Positions 45,854 to 54,767 of a DNA stretch of 64,000 bases are shown piece by piece. A program made the translations under genes and the position numbers. Under the pieces are notes generated by a model, which saw nothing but the letters and a program-made list of their open reading frames with translations, ran no database searches and was not told the DNA's origin. The DNA is from CAWUEX02 sp038148375. Lineage in GTDB: Bacteria > Pseudomonadota > Alphaproteobacteria > Rhodospirillales > Rhodospirillaceae. Position 1 is the stretch's first letter. Each line of letters begins with the position of its first letter. The DNA is taken from positions 1-64,000 of the forward strand of contig JAYQVH010000013.1 in NCBI GenBank assembly GCA_038148375.1, read 5' to 3'.

Positions 45854-45920
45854 CTCCAGCCCTCCCGTTGCCAAGCCAAAAGCATATAAACTTCTGGCCC
45901 AGTTTTAAGGGGGCAGGACA
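45660..45920 (-). mobile_element. IS3-family insertion sequence remnant (left end only)
   Basis: The outer end is at 45920, where the minus strand reads TGTCCTGCCCCCTTAAAACT, a typical IS3-group terminus 67 nt before the OrfA ATG. The inner end is near 45660, where OrfA similarity stops. Only about 260 bp of an element of usual size 1.2-1.5 kb remain. It abuts, and truncates, the Na/Pi cotransporter gene. Confidence 0.75.
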
Positions 45921-47067
45921 AACCCTGCGCCGCCGCGCGCCCAGGGATGAGGCGTGTCGCCGCCGCGGCGAACAGGCTGGCAAAGGGCAGGAAGATGATC
46001 GTGTTGATCACATTGAACAAAGTGTTGGCATTGGCGATCTGACGTGGCGCGTCGGCCGCCAATTTGTCCGCGCCCGACAGTCCGGGTGTATCCGGAGAAA
46101 TCGCCACCGCAAGCGCGGCCAACTGATCGAGAAACAGAATCCAAAGGGCGGCGCCGATGACGTTGAAGCCGATGTGAACCAGTGCCGCGCGCCTGGCGTC
46201 GACCGACTTGCCGATCGAAGCCAGACCGGCGGTGGCGCAAGTCCCGATGTTGGCCCCAACGGCGATGGCAATACCCAGTGGCAGTGTGATGACGCCACTG
46301 GTCGCCATCACGATGACGATCCCGGTCGTCGCCGACGACGATTGGATCAACGCGGTGAATCCGGCGCCCATGGCAATCCCGTAAACCGGATTCTCCAAAT
46401 TCTGAAGCACCATGAGAAACGGTTCGTATGTGCGCAACGGCCGCATGGCGTCGCCCATGATCTCCATGCCGAAAAAGAGTAGCCCCAGTCCCAGCAATGC
46501 CGACCCCAGTTCGCGCACGACCGGGGAGCGCACGGAGACGGATATCAAGAAACCGATGGCAATCAGCGGCAGAGCCTCCTTGCCAATGTCGAAGGCCGCG
46601 ATCTGTGCCGTCATCGTCGTCCCGATGTTGGCGCCAAAGATCACACCGATCGATTGCGGCAACGTCATCAACCCTGCCGACACAAAGCCGACAACCAGAA
46701 CTGTCGTGACGGAGGATGATTGTATGAGCGCGGTGATTGCAGCACCGGTCATGGCGCCGGTGACCCACGTTGAGGTAAATCGTTTGAGGATGGCTTTGAT
46801 TTGATCGCCTGCGGCAACCCGCAGTCCGTCGGACAGCTGATCGATACCGAGCAGGAACAGGGCCAGGCCGCCGATCAGTTCCAGTCCCATGCGCACCCAG
46901 TTGTGGTCGCCGTTCGCTTGCGCAAAGGCATAGGTGGGGACGAGCACGCCCGCGGCCACCACCACAACCGGCCACGGAAGCCACGCGAACACACGCGCTA
47001 TGCCACGCCCCTTTTGCGGGGGCGGAGTTACGTTTCTTTCCAATCGCTGTGACGACCTGTGAATCAC
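45921..47067 (-). pseudogene. Na/Pi-cotransporter family protein, 3' end lost to IS insertion
   Basis: About 380 residues remain. Signal or TM at the N-terminus, then the duplicated family motif with GAAITALIQSSSVTTVLVVG and GAGFTALIQSSSATTGIVIV, and membrane helices up to the junction at AAQG. Full-length relatives are around 550 residues with a C-terminal PhoU-like cytosolic domain; here it is missing, and the ORF continues 40-odd codons into the IS remnant (stop at 45787). The membrane core seems complete, so a partial function is possible. Confidence 0.8.
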
Positions 47068-47221
47068 CGGAAGATGTGGTTACGTATTTAGAACAATCTA
47101 AACCCAACGAATTATAGGGTTTTCGACTATAACAGAACAGCGACTCAATTATGCCATTCGGCGGCGATGGTGCGCCGCCGCGGCACACGGTAAGATCGTT
47201 AGGTAACCAAGGACGTTACAG

Positions 47222-48262
47222 ATGACCTCCAATCGCCAATGGCGGCTGAAGCGCCACCCCGAACCGGATGAAGTGATCGCGACGGAACACTTCAGTTTCG
47301 CGGAGACCCCCATCGCGGATATCGGCGAGGGCGAATTCCTATTAAAGACGCTGGTTCTGGGCACATCGCCGGCGCAGCGCTCATACATTTCCAAGGGCCT
47401 CAGCATGCACGATAAGATCGCCGTCGGCGACGTCATGCGCGGGCGCGGGACCGGAGTCGTGGTCCAGTCCCGGCATCCGGACTACGCGGAAGGCGATATC
47501 GTCGTCGCCTCAACCGGCTGGCAGGACTATTCAGTTCAATCCCCCGGGCACCAAAATCCAAATGTTCTCAGTTTGCAAAAGGTGATCGACCCAGTGCGGC
47601 CACTGACGACCACCCTCGGCGTGCTCGGAAGTGCCGGGGCGACGGCGTACTTCGGTCTCCTCGATGTCGGCAAGCTGCGGCCCGGAGACACGGTCGTCGT
47701 CTCTGCGGCAGCTGGCGGCATCGGATCGTGCGCCGGGCAAATCGCGCGCATCGCCGGATGCCGTGTGATCGGCATCGCCGGCGGACCGGCGAAGTGTGCA
47801 TGGATCAAGGAGGCCGCCGGGTACCACGCCGCTATTGACTACAAGAACGAAGACGTCGGCGATCGGCTTAGCGAACTCTGCCCCAACGGCGTCGATGTTT
47901 TTTTCGACAACGTCGGCGGGGAGATTCTCGACACGGTTCTCATGCACCTGGCCCTGAACGCGCGTATTGTCATCTGCGGCTTCATCGCAACGGACTATAA
48001 AGAAGGCGGATACTCCGGGCCGCGCAATTACGTCAATCTGGTGCGCAAGCGGGCCCGCATGGAAGGCTTTTTCATTTTCGACTACCGCACCCGCTTCGCC
48101 GAAGCCGACGCCCGTCTGCGCGCGTGGTTCGATGCGGGCAAGCTGGTGAATACGGTCGATATCGATAATGGGCTCGAGCACATGCCGGAGACGCTCGGCA
48201 GTCTGTTTCGCGGCACGAACTGCGGCATCAAGCTGTGCCAGGTTGCGCCGGACCCGGACTAG
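47222..48262 (+). CDS. NADP-dependent oxidoreductase, CurA/LTB4DH-like MDR
   Basis: 346 residues. The zinc-free MDR branch of curcumin/alkenal reductases: N-terminal NRQWRLKRHPEPDEV, LGTSPAQRSYIS, and cofactor loop SAAAGGIGSCAGQIARIAGC with GIAGGPAKC after it. Members reduce alpha,beta-unsaturated ketones or aldehydes with NADPH. Convergent with the SBP gene, with 1 nt between the stops. No operon partner. Confidence 0.86.
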   Translation: MTSNRQWRLKRHPEPDEVIATEHFSFAETPIADIGEGEFLLKTLVLGTSPAQRSYISKGLSMHDKIAVGDVMRGRGTGVVVQSRHPDYAEGDIVVASTGWQDYSVQSPGHQNPNVLSLQKVIDPVRPLTTTLGVLGSAGATAYFGLLDVGKLRPGDTVVVSAAAGGIGSCAGQIARIAGCRVIGIAGGPAKCAWIKEAAGYHAAIDYKNEDVGDRLSELCPNGVDVFFDNVGGEILDTVLMHLALNARIVICGFIATDYKEGGYSGPRNYVNLVRKRARMEGFFIFDYRTRFAEADARLRAWFDAGKLVNTVDIDNGLEHMPETLGSLFRGTNCGIKLCQVAPDPD

Positions 48263-48263
48263 G

Positions 48264-49823
48264 CTACTGCCGCAGGTCCATCGTCTCGTAATTGAGTTTG
48301 CCCTTATTCGGCGCGTAGCTGATAACCCGTGGGCCGACGCCGTCGAGCAACGGGATTTCGTGCAGCAGCAATGTCGTCGCCTGATCGTGATAGAACGCGA
48401 GCACGTCCCGGGTCAGGGCAATCCGTTCGTCCAGGGTCGGGGCGGCCAGCGCAGCTTTGAACGTCGGCATGATCGCCTCATCGCAGAACCAGGGGTTCGG
48501 CCACAGGCAGGAGTGCAGGCGGATGGTGCGCAGCGGCTCAAACGTCGGCCAGGATCCAAACACCTGACTGAAACCGTCGCCGCGCCACTGCCCCTGCAAA
48601 ATAATGCGCACCATCTGAGAGGTCGGAATCGGAATGATGTTCATGGTCACGCCGACTTCAGCCAAATTCAGCGCAACCAGTTGATAGATCGCGCTGTCGG
48701 ATGCGTTTGAACCGACGATGGCTTCAATCTCGAGCGTAAAGCCATCGGCAAATCCGGCTTCTGCCAGCAGAGCCCGGGCGCGGTCCGGGTCGTACGGGTA
48801 GGCCTTCAGATCATCGTTGTATCCAAGTAACCCGCGCACTGCGCCCTGCGTGGCCGGTTTGCTGTAGCCGGATAGGAGCACGTCCGTGATGGCCTGTTTG
48901 TTCACCGCGTAATTGAGGGCGCGCCGGACGCGCACGTCATCCGTTGGCCGCCCTTCACCGACGACAAACGTCAAGGAAATGACATCGATCGGATTGCGCT
49001 GGTGGATGGTGCCGCCGGCCTGTTCAATCACCGGAATATCGTCCGGACCAAGGCCGGTGGCGATGTTGATACGCCCGGTCACCAGGGCATTTAGGCGGCT
49101 GGTCGCTTCGGGCAGTTTTAAAATTTCCAGGGTGTCGATAACCGGCACCCGCCACGACATGGGATTGGCCGCATATCTGATGCGGCTCTCCGTCCACGAT
49201 TGGACCGTGAATGGCCCGGACCCAACCGGATCTTGGGCAAAACCGTCCGGTCCAAGTTCCCGCCAATGCTCCGGCTCAACGACGTACAAGGCGGTCATGA
49301 TGCGTGGCAGGATCGCCGATGGTTCGTTCGTCCGGATTGCGACGGTCAGCGGATCGATCACCGCCGCGCTGGCGATGATTTCCAGATCGCGCGATGCCGA
49401 TGTGGTCTGGCCGTGCGGCGTCTTTAAATAGTCAAGCGCGCTCACCACCGCAGCGGATGTCACCGGTCGCCCGTTGGAAAACACCGCGTCAGGCCTCAGC
49501 GTGAATTCCCATAAGGTCGGCTCCACTTGGCGCCACGCTGTCGCCAGTTCGCCGACCAGTTCGCCGTCCTCAAGGAATGTCGTCAGCGTCTCGAAAACCG
49601 GGGACCATGTGTATGTCGCAAATACGCTGACGGAACGGTGCGGATCGCCGTCACTGACCGGGAACGTAACGACGCCCACACTTAGATTTTTTTCCGCGTG
49701 TGCGGGTGTGGTGAGCGTGAGCGCACAGGAAGCAAGCGGGATCAGTGCCCAGACGGCGATGTGGCGGAATTTCACGGGTATCCTTGTCAACTGTCGCTTT
49801 TGTATTGCGCGTAATGATGGCAT
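48264..49823 (-). CDS. ABC transporter substrate-binding protein, family 5 (peptide/nickel type)
   Basis: 519 residues with a signal peptide ending PAHAEKN. SBP_bac_5 layout: a core with LATAWRQVEPTLWEFTLRPD, VFSNGRPVTSAAVVSALDYL, VGSGPFTVQSW and RRALNYAVNKQAITDVLLSG. Such periplasmic proteins deliver oligopeptides, dipeptides or similar solutes. The permease and ATPase genes are not adjacent, so it is an orphan or works with a transporter elsewhere. Confidence 0.88.
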   Translation of the reverse strand: MPSLRAIQKRQLTRIPVKFRHIAVWALIPLASCALTLTTPAHAEKNLSVGVVTFPVSDGDPHRSVSVFATYTWSPVFETLTTFLEDGELVGELATAWRQVEPTLWEFTLRPDAVFSNGRPVTSAAVVSALDYLKTPHGQTTSASRDLEIIASAAVIDPLTVAIRTNEPSAILPRIMTALYVVEPEHWRELGPDGFAQDPVGSGPFTVQSWTESRIRYAANPMSWRVPVIDTLEILKLPEATSRLNALVTGRINIATGLGPDDIPVIEQAGGTIHQRNPIDVISLTFVVGEGRPTDDVRVRRALNYAVNKQAITDVLLSGYSKPATQGAVRGLLGYNDDLKAYPYDPDRARALLAEAGFADGFTLEIEAIVGSNASDSAIYQLVALNLAEVGVTMNIIPIPTSQMVRIILQGQWRGDGFSQVFGSWPTFEPLRTIRLHSCLWPNPWFCDEAIMPTFKAALAAPTLDERIALTRDVLAFYHDQATTLLLHEIPLLDGVGPRVISYAPNKGKLNYETMDLRQ

Positions 49824-49909
49824 GATAATGACCGGGAAAGCGGCGCGGAAGCCTCGTAAGGCAGATTAACGCCTGAGATCAGCGCCTCATTTGGGAAGTC
49901 GGGGGACGT

Positions 49910-50260
49910 ATGCGGTTAGGCTTGCTTTTGTCGGTATTGATTCTGGTCGGCGCGACCGAAGCCTCCGCGTACTGCATCGTCAATCGGACGGGCGATGTGG
50001 TGGCATATACCCGCGGCGGGCCGTTTGCGGGAATGGAAACCTTTTACATGGGTGGCGTTCAGCCCGGTGCTCAGTCGTGTATGAATATTGGTCCGCGGAT
50101 TGACGGCACATATCCGGTTTCAATCTACACCATCAAGAAGCGCGGCAATTGCACGGTCGTCAGCGGGTGTTACTTCGAATCCAGTGCGGAGCAGATTTTC
50201 TTCCGCGGCACGGCATCGAGTTCGTGCCCGATCGCGTTTCAAGACAACACGTGCAGCTGA
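49910..50260 (+). CDS. Small secreted Cys-containing protein
   Basis: 116 residues behind a GGGGG-type ribosome site. The signal peptide ends TEASA, followed by YCIVNRTGDVVAYTRGG. Six Cys in the mature part (about 22, 61, 85, 92, 111 and 119-equivalent positions) suggest disulfides and an extracytoplasmic location. Sequence pattern not recognised. Convergent with the next gene, with 13 nt between the stops. Confidence 0.6.
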   Translation: MRLGLLLSVLILVGATEASAYCIVNRTGDVVAYTRGGPFAGMETFYMGGVQPGAQSCMNIGPRIDGTYPVSIYTIKKRGNCTVVSGCYFESSAEQIFFRGTASSSCPIAFQDNTCS

Positions 50261-50273
50261 CGCCGGTTTAGCC

Positions 50274-50660
50274 CTAATCGACGGACTTCATGTAGCAGAC
50301 GCGGCTGCGCACCTCGACCGTGATGGTGCGCCGTTCGCAGATGCTGACGTCCTTTGTGCAGATCACGCCATTGGCATTTGAGATTGTAAGCCTGGCATTG
50401 TCGATGTCCCAATCGACCAAGTATTCGCATCCCGGCAAGCTGGTCGGAAACTTGTAAGTCAGGTCACCATCGATATCGATCGCATGCTCCACCAGTTTCC
50501 AGGAATAGTCGCGGAACACGTAGGAGAAATCCATTTTAACGACTTCGTTGCGGTAGTTCTGTATGAGCATCACCGCTTTTTCTTCGTCTTGAGCGACTGA
50601 AGGGAAAGACAGCGCGCCGAGGGCCAATGCGCCCGCGATGATCCTAAAAATCTGACTCAC
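50274..50660 (-). CDS. Small secreted protein with four Cys
   Basis: 128 residues. The signal peptide ends PSVAQD. The mature part is beta-rich with CEYLVDWDIDNARLTISNAN and the C-terminal CTKDVSICERRTITVEVRSR stretch followed by VCYM. The Cys spacing suggests two disulfides. Family not recognised. Paired tail to tail with the previous small secreted gene. Confidence 0.58.
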   Translation of the reverse strand: MSQIFRIIAGALALGALSFPSVAQDEEKAVMLIQNYRNEVVKMDFSYVFRDYSWKLVEHAIDIDGDLTYKFPTSLPGCEYLVDWDIDNARLTISNANGVICTKDVSICERRTITVEVRSRVCYMKSVD

Positions 50661-50707
50661 CTAGACTCCCGTATGTGTTGAGTTCGGGTGAGGCCACAAT
50701 CCTTGCG

Positions 50708-52693
50708 CTATATGTCGAGGTCTTCAATGAATTCAGCGTTCTCTTGAATGAATTTGAAGCGCGTTTCGGCTTTCTTGCCCATCAATTGATCGACGAGTTT
50801 TGCAGTCGCCTTATCGACCGGGCCGCCGCTTCCCGAACCCGGCAGGGTCACGCGCTGGAGTGTGCGCCGTGCCGGGTCCATCGTCGTTTCCTTCAGTTGG
50901 CCCGGGGGCATTTCTCCCAAGCCCTTGAACCGGCTGATTTCGATTTTGCCGCGGCTGTCGAAGTGTTCTTTGACGATGCGTTCGCGGTCGGCGTCGTCCA
51001 TGGCGTAAAACGTTTTACCGCGCTGGCTCAGGCGATACAGCGGCGGCATGGCCAGGTACAAGCAGCCGGCGTCGACAATGCCCGGTAATTCGCGGAAGAA
51101 GAACGTCATCAACAGTGAGGCGATGTGCGCGCCGTCGACATCGGCATCGGTCATGATGATGACTTTTTCGTATCGCAGGTTGTTGATGTTGAAGCGCTCG
51201 CCGCGGCCGCACCCCAGCGCCTCGAACAGATCCTGAAGTTCCTGATTGCCGCGCAGTTTGTCCTGGGATGCCGAGGCGACGTTGAGGATTTTGCCGCGCA
51301 ACGGAAGGATCGCCTGGGTCTCGCGATTGCGCGCTTGTTTAGCCGAACCGCCGGCGGAATCACCTTCCACCAGAAACAGTTCGGTGCCTTCGGACGACGC
51401 GCGGCTGCAATCGGACAGCTTGCCTGGCAGGCGCAGTTTCTTGGTCGCCGATTTGCGCACCATGTCTTTGTCTTGCTTGCGCCGCTGGCGCATTTCCGCG
51501 CGCGCCATTGCGACGTCGATAATCAGGGCCGCGGTGTCCGGATCGCCGGATAACCAATGCTCGAAGTGGTCTTTGACGATGCTCTCGACCAGCTTGGTGG
51601 CGGACGCCGTCGCCAGCTTTTCTTTGGTCTGACCCTGAAACTGGGGGTCGGCGATGAACACCGAAAGCATCGCGCAGGCGCCGCCCATGACGTCTTCCGC
51701 GGTCAGGCCGCTGACTTTCTTGATTCCGGCCATCTCGCCGTACGATTTCAGTGCTTTGCCGAGGGCCGAGCGGAACCCGGCCTCGTGGGTCCCGCCCTCA
51801 GGTGTCGGCACCGTGTTGCAGTAGGAATTGACGAAGCCGTCCTGGTCTTCCGGCCAGCAGATCGCCCAGTCAACGCGGCCTGAGTCGTTCGCGCCTTCAA
51901 CCGTTCCGGCGAACATCGTATCGGTCACCAGCGGGCGTCCGTCCGTCACCGACGTCAGGTAATCCTGCAGGCCTTTCGGAAAATGCAACTCGTCTTTTTC
52001 CGGCGTCTTGTCGCGGCCTTTGATCAGCGACGGATCGCACGACCATTTGATGCGCACGCCCTCGAACAGGTAGGCCTTGGACCGCGCCATCTTATACATG
52101 GTCGCCGGATCGAACTTCAGTTCGGTGCCAAATATCTTGGCGTCAGGCCGGAAGGTAATGACCGTGCCGCGCCGGTTGGCCACCGGCTTGGCCTTCTTGA
52201 GTTTCGATTTCACATCGCCGCGGCTGAAGGTTTGCGTCCACAGGGCTTTGTCGCGCGTCACTTCGACCGTCAGGCTTTCGGACAGCGCGTTGACCACCGA
52301 CACGCCGACGCCATGCAAACCACCGGAGGTCTTGTACGCACGGCCGGAAAACTTGCCGCCCGAGTGCAGCGTCGTCATGATCACTTCAAGCGCGGACTTC
52401 TTGGGAAACTTCGGATGCGGATCGACCGGAATGCCGCGGCCGTTGTCCTTCACCGTGACCTCGTTATTCTTTCCTAGGTGCACTTCGATGATCCCGGCAT
52501 GGCCGGCCACGGCTTCATCCATGGCATTGTCGAGCACTTCGGCGACCAGGTGATGCAGCGCTTTTTCGTCCGTGCCGCCGATATACATGCCGGGGCGGCG
52601 GCGCACCGGTTCGAGGCCCTCCAGAACTTCAATGTCCTTGGCGGTGTATTTGGATTTTTTGTTCGGACGGGACTGTTGGAAAAGATCTGACAT
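50708..52693 (-). CDS. parE: DNA topoisomerase IV subunit B ParE
   Basis: 661 residues from ATG 52693; the longer ORF runs antisense to the thioesterase gene. GHKL ATPase motifs: EVLDNAMDEAVAGHAG, VKDNGRGIPVD, GGLHGVGVSVVNALS. TOPRIM motifs: EGDSAGGSAKQARNR and TDADVDGAHIASLLM. The length and the YNARM/MSDLFQQ start fit ParE rather than GyrB, which is longer. With ParC it unlinks daughter chromosomes. parC is not in the window. Confidence 0.93.
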   Translation of the reverse strand: MSDLFQQSRPNKKSKYTAKDIEVLEGLEPVRRRPGMYIGGTDEKALHHLVAEVLDNAMDEAVAGHAGIIEVHLGKNNEVTVKDNGRGIPVDPHPKFPKKSALEVIMTTLHSGGKFSGRAYKTSGGLHGVGVSVVNALSESLTVEVTRDKALWTQTFSRGDVKSKLKKAKPVANRRGTVITFRPDAKIFGTELKFDPATMYKMARSKAYLFEGVRIKWSCDPSLIKGRDKTPEKDELHFPKGLQDYLTSVTDGRPLVTDTMFAGTVEGANDSGRVDWAICWPEDQDGFVNSYCNTVPTPEGGTHEAGFRSALGKALKSYGEMAGIKKVSGLTAEDVMGGACAMLSVFIADPQFQGQTKEKLATASATKLVESIVKDHFEHWLSGDPDTAALIIDVAMARAEMRQRRKQDKDMVRKSATKKLRLPGKLSDCSRASSEGTELFLVEGDSAGGSAKQARNRETQAILPLRGKILNVASASQDKLRGNQELQDLFEALGCGRGERFNINNLRYEKVIIMTDADVDGAHIASLLMTFFFRELPGIVDAGCLYLAMPPLYRLSQRGKTFYAMDDADRERIVKEHFDSRGKIEISRFKGLGEMPPGQLKETTMDPARRTLQRVTLPGSGSGGPVDKATAKLVDQLMGKKAETRFKFIQENAEFIEDLDI

Positions 52694-52795
52694 ACGCGCA
52701 TTATAACTTGAGGGAAGGGGCCAACAACCGCATACAGTATGGAGGGGGCTCATTTCCAACAAAATATTGTATTTAGGCCGTTTCCGCAGACTCCC

Positions 52796-53191
52796 ATGAC
52801 CGAACCGCTCAATCCCGACCAGCCCGAGGGCGAAATTTCCCTGCGCACCATCGCCATGCCCGGCGACACCAACCCCGCAGGACACATCTTCGGCGGCTGG
52901 GTGCTGAGCCAGATGGATATGGCCGGCGCCATCCATGCCGCCAGTGTCACCCGCTCGCGGGTGGTCACCGTCGCGGTCGACGCCATGAAGTTTCACAAGC
53001 CGATCCACATCGGTGACGAGGTGTCCTGCTACACCACGGTCACGCGAACGGGGCGGACTTCCATCACGCTGCACATCGAAACGTGGGTGAGGCGGGGGCG
53101 GCACGGTTCGCCGCTGATGGTCACAGCCGGTCTTTTCACCTACGTTTCCATCGATGAGAACGGCGACGCCGCGCCGATCAAGAAAGACTGA
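52796..53191 (+). CDS. Acyl-CoA thioesterase, YciA-like hotdog fold
   Basis: 131 residues from ATG 52796, the usual length of YciA. Hotdog core: TIAMPGDTNPAGHIFGGWVL with the catalytic Asp, SQMDMAGAIHA, VDAMKFHKPIHIGDEVSCY. YciA-type enzymes cleave short- and medium-chain acyl-CoA as hexamers. The upstream in-frame ATG at 52739 would add 19 residues not seen in the family. Divergent from parE; it overlaps nothing and is 19 nt before the FAD oxidase. Confidence 0.85.
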   Translation: MTEPLNPDQPEGEISLRTIAMPGDTNPAGHIFGGWVLSQMDMAGAIHAASVTRSRVVTVAVDAMKFHKPIHIGDEVSCYTTVTRTGRTSITLHIETWVRRGRHGSPLMVTAGLFTYVSIDENGDAAPIKKD

Positions 53192-53210
53192 TTTCCGAAG
53201 GACGACATTC

Positions 53211-54767
53211 ATGCCCGATACGGCCCACCCCATACAGGACATCGCCTCAGCGCTTGCTAAAATCGTGGGCGACGCGCACGTCATCACAGATGCAGCGGAG
53301 CGTCGCGTCTACAGCAACGACATCTTCTTCTGGGACGATGCCGAAACAGCGGACGTTGTCGTGCAGCCGGGCTCACCCGAAGAGGTCAGCGCGCTGGTCA
53401 AGGCGGCGGCGGATTTGGGGTTGTCGATATATACCCGCGGTGGCGGCATGTCCTACACCAAGGGCTACGTGCCCGCCGAAGCCGGCTGCATGCTCATCGA
53501 CCTGCGCCGCCTGAACCGCATTCGCGAGATCAATGTCACCGACCGCTACGTCGTCGTCGATGCCGGCTGCACCTGGACCAGTGTTACGGACGCGCTGAAG
53601 GAACACGGCCTCAAGGTCGACTTCTCCGCGCCGTTTTCTGGCATCTACTCCACTGTTGGCGGCGCCATGTCGCAGAACGTGCCGGCGACGATGAAAGGCA
53701 TTCTCGGTCTCGAAGTCGTGCGCGCCGATGGCGGCGTCGTGCGCACCGGGTCCTGGGGGCGCGCGGAACCCGACACACCCTTCTTCCGCGACTATGGACC
53801 GGATCTGACGGGGCTGTTCCTGGGCGACACCGGCGCCTTCGGCATCAAGACCGGTGTGTCATTGCATGTCAGCCGCAAGCCCGATGGCATCGCCCACGGC
53901 TCGTTTGCGTTCGAGACCTATGAAGAGATGGCCCAGACCATGATCGACCTCGGGCCCTATGACTTCGTCACCCGCCGCGTCGGCCTCGATCCGTTCAAGA
54001 GTCAGAACGCCGCCAAGGTCGGCTTCAAGGAAGCGCTGAAAACCTTGGGCGATGTCACCACATCCGGTCCGTCGCTGATCTCCGGTCTCAAGGACTCCGC
54101 CAAGATGGCCGCTGCCGGCAGCAACTTCATGGACGGTGTGAAATGGTCGCTGCACCTGTCAGTCGAATCCATTACCGAAGAGGCTGCGGAAGCGGGCCTG
54201 CAAATCGTGCGCGACATTTGCCTGGAGCGCGGGCGTGAGATTCCCAACTTCATGCCCAGAGCAATGGAAGCGCGCGGCTACTCCGTGCGCGGCTTCCTCG
54301 GCAAGGACGGCCAGCGCTGGGTGCCGACCAACTCCATCTGGCCGCTCAGCCGCGCGGTAGAGATCGCGACCAAGGTGCAGGCGTTTTTTAACTCCCACCG
54401 CGCCGAGATGGACAAGCACGGCATGTGGGAGTCCTACATGACCAACTACGGATTCAGTTATTTCATGTGCGAGCCGAGTTTTTACTGGGTCGATGAGGTC
54501 AGCGAGCACCACCTGCGCCACTTGGCCGCCGACGAAGCGAAAAAGTTCCGCGGGCTTGAACCCAATCCGGACGCGCGCGCCTTTGCCAAGGAGCTCCGCT
54601 TTGCCCTGCGTGATTTCTTTTACGACGAGGGCGCGGTGCACGTGCAACTGGCCAAGTTCTACCGCTATCAGGAGACGCTGGCGCCGGAGACCAAGCGCCT
54701 GGTCGGCGAGCTCAAGCAGATGCTCGACCCGGACCGCCGCTTTAACCGGGGGAATTTGGGGCTCTAA
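53211..54767 (+). CDS. FAD-binding oxidoreductase (PCMH-type, GlcD/4-cresol-dehydrogenase-like)
   Basis: 518 residues from ATG 53211, with GAAGGACGAC upstream. The N-terminal PCMH FAD domain has VVQPGSPEEVSALVKAA, IYTRGGGMSYTKGYVP, VVDAGCTWTSV and TVGGAMSQNV. The C-terminal FAD-oxidase domain ends in LVGELKQMLDPDRRFNRGNL. Such flavoenzymes oxidise hydroxy acids, phenols or lactate-like compounds; the substrate is not evident. Follows the thioesterase at 19 nt and is probably in its operon. Confidence 0.85.
   Translation: MPDTAHPIQDIASALAKIVGDAHVITDAAERRVYSNDIFFWDDAETADVVVQPGSPEEVSALVKAAADLGLSIYTRGGGMSYTKGYVPAEAGCMLIDLRRLNRIREINVTDRYVVVDAGCTWTSVTDALKEHGLKVDFSAPFSGIYSTVGGAMSQNVPATMKGILGLEVVRADGGVVRTGSWGRAEPDTPFFRDYGPDLTGLFLGDTGAFGIKTGVSLHVSRKPDGIAHGSFAFETYEEMAQTMIDLGPYDFVTRRVGLDPFKSQNAAKVGFKEALKTLGDVTTSGPSLISGLKDSAKMAAAGSNFMDGVKWSLHLSVESITEEAAEAGLQIVRDICLERGREIPNFMPRAMEARGYSVRGFLGKDGQRWVPTNSIWPLSRAVEIATKVQAFFNSHRAEMDKHGMWESYMTNYGFSYFMCEPSFYWVDEVSEHHLRHLAADEAKKFRGLEPNPDARAFAKELRFALRDFFYDEGAVHVQLAKFYRYQETLAPETKRLVGELKQMLDPDRRFNRGNLGL

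Noticed and set aside
45787..45920. C-terminal tail of the Na/Pi cotransporter as real protein
   Set aside because: This part is IS end sequence read in the transporter frame, not family sequence.
52739..52795. Longer start for the YciA-like thioesterase
   Set aside because: Adds 19 residues not typical for the family; ATG 52796 gives the normal length.
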